Shown piece by piece: positions 48,054 through 57,110 of a stretch of DNA of 64,000 nt. The translations under genes and the position numbers were made by a program. The stretch lies in contig NZ_BMZI01000006.1 in NCBI RefSeq assembly GCF_014652715.1, positions 78,760 to 142,759 of the forward strand, given 5' to 3'. The stretch's first letter is position 1. Every line of letters starts with the position of its first letter. Below the pieces are notes generated by a model. That model was not told the DNA's origin. It saw nothing but the letters and a program-made list of their open reading frames with translations, and did not search any database. Origin of the DNA: Salinicola rhizosphaerae (GTDB lineage: Bacteria > Pseudomonadota > Gammaproteobacteria > Pseudomonadales > Halomonadaceae).

Positions 48054-49255
48054 CGCAGAATTCGCACACCGATAATCCGAACAGCGCCGAGGCGGCGATC
48101 GATCTCGATCGCTTCGCCGACATTCGCCCCTATCACGACGACGAGGTGAAAGCGGTGCTCGCTCGCCTCGCTCACGATAGCGAGCTGCTCGATGCGATCA
48201 CGCGCTATCGTCTGCCGCGCCTGGCCCGATTCGCCGGGCCGGTGGCGCGGGCCATCGTCAGCTTTCGCCTGCAGCGCGAGATGCGCGGCGTCTCCAGCAT
48301 TCGTGACTTCCAGCTGCGCATCGCCGACTACATGGCGCGCATGATCAGCCAGACCACGCGCGGCTTCAGCGTCGAGGGGCTGGACAGGCTGTCGAAAGAC
48401 CAGGCCTATCTATTCATTGGCAACCACCGGGATATCGCCCTCGACCCGGCCTTCGTCAACTATGCGCTGCACGTCGAGGGGCACGATACGGTGCGCATCG
48501 CGATCGGCGACAATCTGCTGCAGAAGCCTTTCGTCACCGATCTGATGCGGCTCAACAAGAGCTTCATCGTGCCGCGCTCGGCCAAGGGCAAACGCGCCAT
48601 GCTCGCGGCCTATCAATCGCTCTCCGGCTATATTCGCCACTCGATCACCGACGACAACCATTCGGTGTGGCTTGCGCAGCGCGAAGGGCGCGCCAAGGAT
48701 GGGATCGACCGCACCGACAGCGCGATCGTCAAGATGCTGTGCATGGCACGACGCCAGGAAGAGGCCGACAGCGATATCGGCCGCGCCGTGCGGGAGCTCA
48801 AGATCGTGCCGGTGTCGATCAGCTACGAGTTCGATCCGTGCGATCTCAACAAGGCGCGAGAACTCCACGCCAAGGAGACGGATGGCCGCTATCAGAAGGT
48901 CGAGTTCGAGGATATCTTCTCGATCGTCGCCGGCATCGTCGGTGACAAGGGGCGCGTCAAACTCGCCTTCGGCACACCGCTCGACGCCGACTTCGAGACA
49001 CCTGACGCCGTTGCCGAAGAGATCGACCGCCAAGTGCTCGAGCACTATCCACTCTTCCCCAGTCACCAGCTGGCGCTGGCAGCGACAGGGCTGGCCCCGG
49101 ACCTGGTCGATCTGTCCGCGGTAACCCCTGAGGACCGCGAGCGATTCGAGAGCCGGCTCGCCAAGGTACCGGAGGCCCTGCGCCACTGGTGGCTGATGCA
49201 GTACGCCAACCCGATCCTCAATCGCGCCGGCCGCGCCGAACGCCGCGACGACTGA
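48050..49255 (+). CDS. 1-acyl-sn-glycerol-3-phosphate acyltransferase (PlsC-like)
   Basis: A 401-residue acyltransferase. The catalytic H-x4-D type motif is visible as FIGNHRDIALDPAFVNYAL, followed by the block LNKSFIVPRSAKGKRAM and the substrate-binding VWLAQREGRAKDG. Such proteins add a second acyl chain to lysophosphatidate, but this larger version may have another acceptor. The ATG overlaps the rdgC stop (ATGA), so the two are translationally coupled. Confidence 0.87.
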   Translation: MTQNSHTDNPNSAEAAIDLDRFADIRPYHDDEVKAVLARLAHDSELLDAITRYRLPRLARFAGPVARAIVSFRLQREMRGVSSIRDFQLRIADYMARMISQTTRGFSVEGLDRLSKDQAYLFIGNHRDIALDPAFVNYALHVEGHDTVRIAIGDNLLQKPFVTDLMRLNKSFIVPRSAKGKRAMLAAYQSLSGYIRHSITDDNHSVWLAQREGRAKDGIDRTDSAIVKMLCMARRQEEADSDIGRAVRELKIVPVSISYEFDPCDLNKARELHAKETDGRYQKVEFEDIFSIVAGIVGDKGRVKLAFGTPLDADFETPDAVAEEIDRQVLEHYPLFPSHQLALAATGLAPDLVDLSAVTPEDRERFESRLAKVPEALRHWWLMQYANPILNRAGRAERRDD

Positions 49256-49386
49256 TCTCGCGGACGAACCCTCGAAGGCGCCAACCGATGGCGCCTTCGC
49301 CTCTCCTTACGCCTCCCGCTCCCGTCGGGGCCCGATGCCAGCGTTCTGGCATTCGACACCCGGAGCCGCGCACGAGCGCATCACCA

Positions 49387-49491
49387 GCTCACGTCTCGCA
49401 TCTCGTCTTTCGTAGCTCGTCGCTCGTCGCTCACATCTCGTCGCTCATCGCCCGCATCTCGTCGCTCATCGCCCGCATCTCGTCGCTCGTA
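49387..49491. repeat. Degenerate heptamer array, ~15 units
   Basis: Heptamers of the types GCTCGTC, GCTCATC, GCCCGCA and TCTCGTC are in one 7-bp phase; a 21-bp higher-order unit (TCTCGTC-GCTCATC-GCCCGCA) is repeated. It occupies most of the 329-bp gap 49256-49584, which holds no gene. Confidence 0.85.
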
Positions 49492-49535
49492 ACGACCGCC
49501 GCGACAAACGGTCCTGGCGCCGTGAACGACGTTTT

Positions 49536-49552
49536 CTTACAATAAACTTAAA
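49536..49552 (+). promoter_or_regulatory. PmrA-like box upstream of the kinase-like gene
   Basis: CTTACA-ATAAA-CTTAAA has two half-sites at 5-bp spacing; each departs from YTTAAK at one or two bases. It lies in an AT-rich stretch 32 bp before the ATG at 49585. Confidence 0.4.
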
Positions 49553-49584
49553 GTTAGCAATCTAATTAGCCAGGTTATATTCCC

Positions 49585-50295
49585 ATGGGCTCCCTACCCG
49601 ATCTCGACAGACTCGTCACGGCGCCAAGTCCTGCCGGCATGGGCTTCACGCAGCCACCGCACTCTCCCATCGTTCTGCAACGCGGTCACGGCCTGCTCAA
49701 GGCCGATGTCGTCCTGGTCGCGTATGAAGGCAAGCCGGCGGTCATGAAAGATTATCGACGCCATGCCGGCAGCTGGATGGCGCTTCCGGCTCGGCTGCTG
49801 ATCCGCCATGAGACGCACATGCTCGAACGGCTGCGAGCGTGGCCGCACTCGCCACGCGTAGTCGGCCACGTCGGCAAGCTCGCCATGCTGATGGAATACG
49901 TGCCCGGCGAGATGCTCAGCGATTCGCTCACCCCGGCCAATCCACTCCATTTCGCCCAGTTGATGACCGTGATGAGCACGCTGCACGCCGCCTCGATCGT
50001 CCATAACGATATGCGAGGTTCGAACGTCATCGTCAACGGCGGGCGCCTGGTGCTGATCGATTTCGCCTCCGCCCTGTATTTGCCCGGCGGCAGACTATGG
50101 CGAATCCTGCTGAAACCGATGCGGCGCAGTGATATGGCCAACGTGCTCAAGTTCAAGCGAAAGCTGACCGGCGAAGACCCGACCGCCGATGAGCGCCGAC
50201 TCGGCGCCAAGCCGGCCTGGATTCGACGCACGCAACGGGTGTGGAAGAAACGGCTGCTGCCGAGACTGAAGGCCCGCTTCGCCAGCGGCCAATGA
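49585..50295 (+). CDS. Kinase-like protein related to LPS core kinases (InaA/WaaP/RIO-like)
   Basis: A 236-residue protein kinase-like fold. The catalytic loop is VHNDMRGSNVIV (H-x-D-x4-N), followed by the metal-binding LIDFASA. An N-terminal AVMKDYRRHAG supplies the ATP-binding Lys. Relatives phosphorylate Kdo or heptose in the LPS inner core, and others are of unknown target. A PmrA-like box upstream supports an envelope role. It is followed by the 102-bp REP array. The start lies in an AT-rich leader with a weak ribosome-binding site. Confidence 0.8.
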   Translation: MGSLPDLDRLVTAPSPAGMGFTQPPHSPIVLQRGHGLLKADVVLVAYEGKPAVMKDYRRHAGSWMALPARLLIRHETHMLERLRAWPHSPRVVGHVGKLAMLMEYVPGEMLSDSLTPANPLHFAQLMTVMSTLHAASIVHNDMRGSNVIVNGGRLVLIDFASALYLPGGRLWRILLKPMRRSDMANVLKFKRKLTGEDPTADERRLGAKPAWIRRTQRVWKKRLLPRLKARFASGQ

Positions 50296-50358
50296 GGCCC
50301 AAATTCGCAGCCGAAGCGCTGTTCGTTGGCGAAACGGTGGCAGCATGACGGTGGGAAG

Positions 50359-50780
50359 GAGTTCTATTGCGAAACTCTTTTCGCGAGCAGAGCTCTCTCC
50401 TACCAGAACCCGTACCCGAATCGGCACCAGCGAACATGTCCGGCCCAGGATGGAGAGAGCGAGTTCTACTGCGAAACTCTTTTAGTGAGCAGAGCTCTCT
50501 CCTACCAGAACCCGTGCCCCAATCGGCGCCAGCGAACATACCCGGATCAGGATGGCTGGAGCGAGTTCTACTGCGAAACTCTTTTCGTGAGCAGAGCTCT
50601 CTCCACCCAAAACCCGTACCCGAATCGGCACCAGCGAACATGTCCGGCCCAGGGTGCTGAGAGCGAGTTCTACTGCGAAACTCTTTTCGTGAGCAGAGCT
50701 CTCTCCACCCAAAACCCGTACCCGAATCGGCACCAGCGAACATGTCCGGCCCAGGGTGGTCGGAACGAGCTCAACTCGCG
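50359..50780. repeat. BIME-type REP array, four 102-bp units
   Basis: Units begin at 50359, 50461, 50563 and 50665 (exact 102-bp period). Each contains GAGTTCTACTGCGAAACTC, an inverted REP partner (GAGCAGAGCTCTCTCC) and the spacer CCCGAATCGGCACCAGCGAA. Because 102 is a multiple of three, long artificial frames run through it. It fills the 541-bp gap between convergent genes 49585-50295 and trkH. Confidence 0.93.
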
Positions 50781-50836
50781 AAGCAGTGAGAACCAACGCC
50801 AGGCGCCAGATCGACCTTCCCCGCGCTCGCTTTGCA

Positions 50837-52288
50837 CTACTTGCGCCAGAAGAACGGCATCAGCAGTACCAGCACCGTCAATATCTCCAGACGCCCCATC
50901 AGCATGCCCAGGCAAAGCAGCCATTTGGCCGCGGCGGGCAGCGAGGCGAAGTTGCCCGCCGGCCCGATGATATCGCCAAGGCCCGGGCCGACGTTGGTCA
51001 GCGCGGTCACCGCGCCGGTAATCGCGGTGACCATATCGAGCCCGAGGGCCGCCAGCGCCAGCGAAAGCACCGCCACCGTCAGAAAGAAAAAGAACGTGAA
51101 AGCGATGACCGCCCGCACCACTTCGTCGTTGAGCGGGCGCCCGTTATAACGCTGGGCGAAGATCCCGCTCGGATGCACGAGGTAGCGAAGCTGATTGACC
51201 AGCATCAGCACGCCGATCTGGAAGCGGAATATCTTCACGCCGCCGCTGGTCGAACCGCTGCAGCCGCCGACGAAGGTGATGAAGAAGAACGTGGTCACCG
51301 CCAGCGGCCCCCACTGGGTGTAGTCCTCGCTGGCATAGCCGGTCGTCGTGACCACCGAGATCACGTTGAACGCCACCTCGGTGAGCGCCTCGAACGGCGA
51401 CTCGGCGAACACCGCCACGCGGTAGAGCGTCAGCGCACCGATCACGGTCACCAACAGCCACACCAGTCCGCGCACCTGCTGGTCTTGCCACAGGGCACCG
51501 CGGCTATCGCGCAGCAGTCGAATGTAGAGCACGAATGGCAGCGCCCCGCCCAGCATGAACAGGCAGCCGAGCCACAGGATCAGCGGCCGATCGTGATAGA
51601 TACCGAACGAAGCATCGTAGTTGGCAAAGCCGCCTGTCGAGACCGAGCTCATGGCGTGCACGATCGCATCCAGCGTGCCCATGCCCGCCAGGCGATAGCT
51701 GACGATGGCCAATAGCGTGAAGCCGAGATAGATCACGGTGGAGGCCTTGGCGATCCCGCCCGCCCGCGGCAGCACCTTGTCCGACCAGTCGGAGGACTCC
51801 GTCTGGAACAGCCGCATGCCCCCCACCTTCAGAAACGGCAGAATCGCGATCGCCATCACGATGATGCCGATGCCGCCAAGCCACTGCATCAACCCGCGCC
51901 ACAGCTTGAGGCCATCGGAAAGATTCTCGATGCCCGAGAGCACGGTCGAGCCGGTCGTGGTAATGGCCGAAATCGACTCGAATACCGCGTTGGTGAAGGA
52001 GAGCTGCGGTGCGCCCAGCACCAGCGGCAGGCTGGCGAAGGCGCTGATCGCGACCCAGCTCAAGGTGGTCAGAATGAACATGTGGCGCGTCTTCAGCTCG
52101 ACCGGCGCTCCCCATGTCCAGGCGAGCAGCGAGCCCGACACCAGCGCCACCAGCCCCATCGACTTGAGAAACGCCCACAGATCCGGATCGTTCTCGAGGC
52201 CCAACAGCACGATCGGTGGCAGCATGAACAGCGCCAACACGATCAGCAGCAGTGCCAAAATCTTGAAAATCGGTTTGGCGTCTCGCAA
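50837..52288 (-). CDS. trkH: Trk-type potassium uptake protein TrkH
   Basis: A 483-residue K+ transporter, exactly the length of E. coli TrkH. Selectivity-filter repeats are ITTTGSTVLS, MSSVSTGGFANYD, VTTTGYASED and ALTNVGPGLG. About ten transmembrane helices are visible. I chose a TTG start at 52288 because GGAGG lies 5 nt upstream and the protein begins LRDAKPIFKILALLLIVLAL; the frame extends upstream to 52534 without a site. It should work with TrkA, which is not in the window. A KtrAB-like system is encoded at 20.4-22.5 kb. Confidence 0.93.
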   Translation of the reverse strand: MRDAKPIFKILALLLIVLALFMLPPIVLLGLENDPDLWAFLKSMGLVALVSGSLLAWTWGAPVELKTRHMFILTTLSWVAISAFASLPLVLGAPQLSFTNAVFESISAITTTGSTVLSGIENLSDGLKLWRGLMQWLGGIGIIVMAIAILPFLKVGGMRLFQTESSDWSDKVLPRAGGIAKASTVIYLGFTLLAIVSYRLAGMGTLDAIVHAMSSVSTGGFANYDASFGIYHDRPLILWLGCLFMLGGALPFVLYIRLLRDSRGALWQDQQVRGLVWLLVTVIGALTLYRVAVFAESPFEALTEVAFNVISVVTTTGYASEDYTQWGPLAVTTFFFITFVGGCSGSTSGGVKIFRFQIGVLMLVNQLRYLVHPSGIFAQRYNGRPLNDEVVRAVIAFTFFFFLTVAVLSLALAALGLDMVTAITGAVTALTNVGPGLGDIIGPAGNFASLPAAAKWLLCLGMLMGRLEILTVLVLLMPFFWRK

Positions 52289-52478
52289 GGCTTCCTCCAC
52301 GTCCCGCCATTCGCACGAACGCTTCCGCTCGCGCGCAAAATGGAGCGATGATAGGCCAAAGTCGACGCCAGCACACCCCGGCAGCGCCGGTGCCCCGGTC
52401 AACCGCGAGCCTCGTTCGCGCCCGCCCGGAAGCCGACAGCCAACGAGGAACGACAAAGCGAGAGTGACAGCGCGCGTG

Positions 52479-52624
52479 TTAGGCTTTGTCTGAAAAGCCC
52501 ACGAGCGAAGGCCAGACAAGGCAAAAATTGGCAAAAGAGCGGAGTTTACTGGGTGTAAATGAGCATCTTGAGCCGATTTTTAACGCTGTATGGGCAAGCG
52601 CAGTACTTTTCAGATAAGGCCTAA
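52479..52624. repeat. Palindromic intergenic repeat element (~146 bp), copy 2
   Basis: Terminal inverted repeats TTAGGCTTTGTCTGAAAAG (left) and CTTTTCAGATAAGGCCTAA (right) match at 17 of 19 positions. The centre has a 5-bp stem (TTTAC 52545-52549 with GTAAA 52555-52559) around TGGGT. Its core aligns with the element at 4808-4937. It sits in the 417-bp gap upstream of trkH; the rest of that gap shows no gene. Confidence 0.8.
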
Positions 52625-52705
52625 GGTGCGCGTACTGTGCCAAGCGAACCCCACTTCCCCCACCGTCAGACAGCGCCCCGCGCGCCAGGCTTCAAGGAGT
52701 CACCC

Positions 52706-52990
52706 ATGAGTTCCGCCTCGGAAATGCAGAAGAACCGGATCATTGTCGAACTGCGCGCCTTCATCAAAAAGCTGCTGCAGGAGCCCGGCATTCTCGAAAA
52801 CTCGCTCGCCATCGCCAAACGCCATTCGGACGGCAGCAATGACCCCAAGGCGTGGGCCGCCATCGCCAACGAGATTTCCGCCACGACCAGCGTGCACATT
52901 CCGGAAGATCCCGCCGAGCACTCGGACGCGGACAAGCTGTTTCTGGCGGTACTGCGGGAAGTGGTGGGGGAGGAGAAGGCGCTTTACTGA
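52706..52990 (+). CDS. Small conserved-looking protein of unknown function (94 aa)
   Basis: A 94-residue acidic cytoplasmic protein, not recognised. It starts MSSASEMQKNRIIVELRAFI and ends in LAVLREVVGEEKALY; the first half is likely helical (FIKKLLQEPGILENSLAIAK). AAGGAG lies 6-7 nt upstream of the ATG at 52706. Codon use is normal. A short heptamer run follows its stop, then the pilA terminator. Confidence 0.75.
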   Translation: MSSASEMQKNRIIVELRAFIKKLLQEPGILENSLAIAKRHSDGSNDPKAWAAIANEISATTSVHIPEDPAEHSDADKLFLAVLREVVGEEKALY

Positions 52991-53020
52991 AGCGGTAAGC
53001 TTTAAGCTGGAAGCTGTAAG
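52989..53020. repeat. Short heptamer run (4 units)
   Basis: GAAGCGG, TAAGCTT, TAAGCTG, GAAGCTG and a partial TAAG are in 7-bp phase, starting within the stop codon of the 94-aa gene. Confidence 0.6.
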
Positions 53021-53049
53021 AAAAAGAAAGGCCGGCGAATGCCGGCCTA
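53020..53049 (-). terminator. pilA terminator
   Basis: The stem AGGCCGGC/GCCGGCCT with a 4-nt loop (53030-53049) is followed on the minus strand by a T-rich TTTCTTTTTC, 22 bp beyond the pilA stop. Confidence 0.8.
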
Positions 53050-53071
53050 GTTGGGAAGTGCCTGGGAAAAC

Positions 53072-53572
53072 TCACGCGCCCGCCACTGGGCACCCAACCG
53101 GAGCGTAGGAATCGTCCCAACCACCACCGGTCACACCACTTCCATCTGTTGCGCAAGTCCAAGTGCCTGTAGCGTCTCGCGTCCATGTCACAGTCGCACC
53201 ACTCACTGCACTCGCAGCATTATTGCCCAAGGTCGCAGTAATAGTGGTTCCATCGGTGGCCCCAAAATCAACCTCAGGAATACCTAGAGAGGTTGTTTCG
53301 TCAACCGTTACTTCCTGCAGCAAGTCCGATCCTGTGAAACCGTCCTCACAATCTGTATTGCTAGTTTGGCCACTAAGGATGCAGGTCTCCACCGCGGTAC
53401 GACCAGCACCGGACTCAGATACAACCCTGGCTACCTGAGTTCGCGCGACATAATTCTGATACTGCGGGATCGCGATGGCGGCGAGGATGCCGATGATCGC
53501 GACGACGATCATGAGTTCGATCAGGGTGAAGCCGCCCTGGCGACGGGCCTTGACCGGTGTTGGGGTTTGCAT
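53072..53572 (-). CDS. pilA: Type IV major pilin PilA
   Basis: A 166-residue prepilin. The leader ends in RRQGG, cut before Phe by PilD, and the mature start [20 protein letters not shown] carries Glu5. A globular domain with a C-terminal disulfide pair follows (DWTW/CATDGS... VGCPVAG region; two further Cys near CILSG and DCEDG). Base composition of the C-terminal two thirds is lower in G+C than neighbours, common in pilins. ATG at 53572 or 53587 are both possible. Divergent from pilB. Confidence 0.93.
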   Translation of the reverse strand: MQTPTPVKARRQGGFTLIELMIVVAIIGILAAIAIPQYQNYVARTQVARVVSESGAGRTAVETCILSGQTSNTDCEDGFTGSDLLQEVTVDETTSLGIPEVDFGATDGTTITATLGNNAASAVSGATVTWTRDATGTWTCATDGSGVTGGGWDDSYAPVGCPVAGA

Positions 53573-53944
53573 TGTCTGTTCCTGCATTGAGGTTCCCTGC
53601 CTTGCCGAGGTAAACCGGGGGCGACCGCGATAGCGCTGCCCTGCCGGACGTCTTCAACTCTCTTATCTCTCCGGCGCGCCCCCCTGGCGCTCGCCGAGCC
53701 CTGCGCGTACACCTGCGCATACCTGGCGCGCCGATAGATACGAAAAGTTACCTTGAGTGACACTTCACGCCGGTTATCGGCCACCTCCAAGAAAACTTAA
53801 AGAAAAAAGTCGCACCGCCGATATCCCTGGCATGACCTGATGAAGAGAGGAGCGGATCGACTGCCGCTCGCGTCGTCGATCGCGCGTGGCCGCCCGCCGT
53901 CACGCCGTCGAACGGCTTTCATTCCGCCTGACCCTGCCGAGGCC
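53573..53944. other. Divergent pilA-pilB promoter region
   Basis: These 372 bp hold promoters for both genes. A less GC-rich stretch with AAGAAAACTTAAAGAAAAAA (53789-53808) is visible. I found no clear sigma-54 -24/-12 element. A frame in phase with pilB runs upstream to 53840 but lacks similarity. Confidence 0.5.
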
Positions 53945-55678
53945 ATGCCGATGTCGGAAGTTCTGCCCCAACGCCCACTGACCGGATTGGCCCGGCGCTT
54001 CGTCGAGCAGCAGCTGATCGGCGCCGAGGCGTGCGCGCAGGCGGAGCAGGCAGCGCGCGCGCAGGAGCAGACGCTGCTCGAGTATCTGGTTCGCGGCGGC
54101 AAGGTCGATGCGCGCGAAGCCGGCGTACTGGCCGCGCGGGAGTATGGTCTGCCCTTCCTCGATCTGGCCAAGGTCGACTGGGAGCGGCTGCCGATCGTCG
54201 AACCCGTGGCGGAAAAGGTGATCCGCCGCTTTCACGTGCTGCCGCTGGCGCGGGACGAGCGTCGCCTGACGGTGGCGATCGCCTTCCCGGCCACGCTCGC
54301 CCGGCTCGATGAGCTGCAGTTCACCACCGGACTCGCCATCGAGGGCGTGCTGGTCGCCTTCGATCAGCTCGAACAGGCGCTGGCCCGCCGCGACCGCCAT
54401 CAGCACACCTCGGGCATGCTCGAGGCGCTGGACGAGGCAACCGAGTCGCTGACGCTCGACAGCACGGAGGTCGATCTGGAGCGGGAGGCGGCGGCACTGG
54501 ATCAGGGCGGCGAGGACGACGAGCCGGTCGTGCGCTTCGTCAACAAGATTCTGCGCGACGCAATTCAGCGTGGCGCCTCGGACATTCACTTCGAACCCTA
54601 TGAAGTGAGCTATCGCATCCGGTTCCGGGTCGACGGCATGCTGCTGGAGATCGCCCGCCCGCCGCTGAACCTGCGCACGCGCCTCGCGGCGCGGGTCAAG
54701 GTGATGGCGCGGCTGGATATCTCCGAACGACGGCTGCCGCAGGATGGCGCCATGAAGGTGCGCCTGGACGCCAAGCGAGCGATCGATTTCCGCGTCAACA
54801 CGCTGCCGACCGTCTTCGGCGAGAAGATCGTGCTGCGTCTGCTCGATGCCCAGACCGCCAGCTGGGGCGTCGACGCTCTCGGCTTTTCACCGCCTCAGCG
54901 GCAGCTGTTCGAGGCGGCGCTGGCGGAGCCACAGGGCATGATTCTGGTCACCGGCCCGACCGGCAGCGGCAAGACGGTCACGCTTTACACCGGCATCAAT
55001 CTGCTCAACACCGAGGAGCGCAATATCTCCACGGCGGAAGATCCGGTCGAGCTGAAAGTGCCGGGCGTCAATCAGGTCAACGTGCAGCCCCGCATCGGGC
55101 TCGATTTCGCCAGCGCCCTGCGCGCCTTTTTGCGCCAGGATCCGGACGTCGTCATGGTCGGCGAGATTCGTGATCTGGAAACGGCCGAGATCGCGGTCAA
55201 GGCGGCACAGACCGGTCATCTCGTGCTCTCCACGCTGCACACCAACTCCGCCGCCGAGACGCTGACGCGGCTGCGCAACATGGGCGTGGCGAGCTTCAAT
55301 ATCGCGAGCTCGGTCTCGCTGATCATCGCCCAGCGTCTGGCGCGTCTGCTCTGCCCACGCTGCAAGACGCCGGCGGATATCCCCGCCGATATCCTGTTGA
55401 AAGAGGGCGTTTCTCCCGAGCGACTGGCTGACGCCACGCTGTATCAGGCGGTCGGCTGTGATCACTGCACGCTCGGCTACAAGGGGCGGGTCGGCCTCTA
55501 CGAGGTCGTGCCGGTCAGCGACACCATGAGCCAGATGATCATGGGCGACAGTCACGCGCTGGAACTCGCCGCGCAGGCGCGACAGGAGGGACATCCGGGG
55601 TTACGTCAGAGCGGTATCGAAAAGGTACTCCAGGGACTGACCAGCCTGGAGGAGATCAACCGGGTCACGACCGACTGA
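53945..55678 (+). CDS. pilB: Type IV pilus extension ATPase PilB
   Basis: Hexameric ATPase that drives pilin polymerisation. The 577-residue product has an N-terminal MshEN/N1-type domain, then Walker A GPTGSGKTVTLYTG, the Asp box, Walker B DPDVVMVGEIRDLETAE, the His box (GHLVLSTLHTNSA) and the tetracysteine zinc site (CPRCKTPADI, CDHCTLGYKG). The start may be ATG at 53945 or 53951. pilC follows after 70 bp. Confidence 0.96.
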   Translation: MPMSEVLPQRPLTGLARRFVEQQLIGAEACAQAEQAARAQEQTLLEYLVRGGKVDAREAGVLAAREYGLPFLDLAKVDWERLPIVEPVAEKVIRRFHVLPLARDERRLTVAIAFPATLARLDELQFTTGLAIEGVLVAFDQLEQALARRDRHQHTSGMLEALDEATESLTLDSTEVDLEREAAALDQGGEDDEPVVRFVNKILRDAIQRGASDIHFEPYEVSYRIRFRVDGMLLEIARPPLNLRTRLAARVKVMARLDISERRLPQDGAMKVRLDAKRAIDFRVNTLPTVFGEKIVLRLLDAQTASWGVDALGFSPPQRQLFEAALAEPQGMILVTGPTGSGKTVTLYTGINLLNTEERNISTAEDPVELKVPGVNQVNVQPRIGLDFASALRAFLRQDPDVVMVGEIRDLETAEIAVKAAQTGHLVLSTLHTNSAAETLTRLRNMGVASFNIASSVSLIIAQRLARLLCPRCKTPADIPADILLKEGVSPERLADATLYQAVGCDHCTLGYKGRVGLYEVVPVSDTMSQMIMGDSHALELAAQARQEGHPGLRQSGIEKVLQGLTSLEEINRVTTD

Positions 55679-55748
55679 CGCAGCAGTTCCGTGCCGCTTC
55701 GAGCGCGACGCGGCCGTTGTCGGCTTCAACAGCCTCAGGATCATTGTC

Positions 55749-56975
55749 ATGGCTACCACGCTCAAGACGCCCAAACGCATCGTCATGCACCGCTGGCAGT
55801 GGCGCGGCAAGAATCTGCGCGGTGAATCGGTCTCCGGCGAACTGATCGCGAGTGAACTCGCCGAGGTCCGCCAGGAGCTCGCGCGTCAGAAGATCATCGT
55901 CAAGCACATCAAGCGCAAGACCGGCATCTTCGGCCTCGGCCGGATCAAGTCGCGGGATATCACGCTCTTCGCGCGGCAGATGGCGACCATGATCCGCGCC
56001 GGGGTACCGCTGCTCCAGGCGTGCAAGGTCGTCGCCGAGACGCTCAAGAACCCGGCCATGCGCAATCTGGTCGAGACACTGGCCAACGATATCAGCGCCG
56101 GCTCGAGCTTCTCGGAAGCGATGGCCAAGCATCCTGCCCGATTCGACCGCATGTTCGTCAACATGATCGCCGCCGGCGAGCAGGCCGGCGCGCTGGACAA
56201 GATGCTCGAGCGTGTCGCGAGCTACCGCGAGAAGATCGAGACACTCAAGGGGCGTGTGAAAAAGGCGCTCTACTATCCGGTCGCGGTGATCCTGGTCGGC
56301 ATCGGGGTTACCGCCCTACTGCTGGTCAAGGTCGTGCCGCAGTTCGAGAGTCTCTTCGCCGGATTCGGCGCCGAGCTGCCCGCCTTCACCCGCTTCACCA
56401 TCCATCTCTCGGAACTGACGCAGGCTTACTGGTGGCAGGCCGTACTGGTCGCGATCGCGATCGTTCTCGGCATCCGCCAGGGCGCGCGACGCTCGGCGAC
56501 GTTCGCCTACCGTTTGCATCATCTGATGCTCAAGCTGCCGGTACTCGGCAACATCGTCGACAAGAGCTCGATCGCGCGGTTTTCACGCACGCTCGCGACG
56601 ACGTTCAACGCCGGTATTCCGCTGGTGGAAGCCCTCGAGACGGCTGCCGGCGCCACCGGCAACCGCGTTCACCAAAGGGCCATCGATAGCATTCGGGAAG
56701 ACGTCGGCAGCGGTCAGCAGCTCAACTTCGCCATGCGTCGAACCAAGGTCTTCCCGGTCATGGCGGTGCAGATGGTCAGCATCGGCGAGGAGTCCGGCGA
56801 GCTGGATACCATGCTCGACAAGGTCGCCGAGTTCTACGAAGAAGAGGTCGACAACCAGGTCGATGCTCTGACCTCGCTGCTGGAGCCATTGATCATCGTG
56901 GTGCTCGGGGTGATGGTCGGGGGACTGGTAGCGTCGATGTATTTGCCGATCTTCCAGATGGGCTCGGCTATCTGA
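55749..56975 (+). CDS. pilC: Type IV pilus inner-membrane platform protein PilC
   Basis: A 408-residue protein with two T2SF domains and three membrane segments (YYPVAVILVGIGVTALLLV, WWQAVLVAIAIVLGI, IIVVLGVMVGGLVASMYLP). The signature FARQMATMIRAGVPLLQACK is in the first domain and FSRTLATTFNAGIPLVEAL in the second. It links PilB to the pilin base. Part of the pilBCD operon. Confidence 0.96.
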   Translation: MATTLKTPKRIVMHRWQWRGKNLRGESVSGELIASELAEVRQELARQKIIVKHIKRKTGIFGLGRIKSRDITLFARQMATMIRAGVPLLQACKVVAETLKNPAMRNLVETLANDISAGSSFSEAMAKHPARFDRMFVNMIAAGEQAGALDKMLERVASYREKIETLKGRVKKALYYPVAVILVGIGVTALLLVKVVPQFESLFAGFGAELPAFTRFTIHLSELTQAYWWQAVLVAIAIVLGIRQGARRSATFAYRLHHLMLKLPVLGNIVDKSSIARFSRTLATTFNAGIPLVEALETAAGATGNRVHQRAIDSIREDVGSGQQLNFAMRRTKVFPVMAVQMVSIGEESGELDTMLDKVAEFYEEEVDNQVDALTSLLEPLIIVVLGVMVGGLVASMYLPIFQMGSAI

Positions 56976-57110
56976 GCGAGAACGGCTGCGCTCGACCAGC
57001 CGTTGTTGAAAGCGCGCTCGCCATCCTCATCGACACCCACAGAGTCCGTAGCTGACCTCGATTTGCGCTACCCTAGAGCCGTCTATTTTTTGATACCCGT
57101 GGGGCTTCCG

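Noticed and set aside
50326..50970. Long frame with 34-residue repeats (plus strand) and its minus-strand counterpart
   Set aside because: It is generated by the 102-bp REP array, whose period is a multiple of three. There is no ribosome-binding site or protein family.
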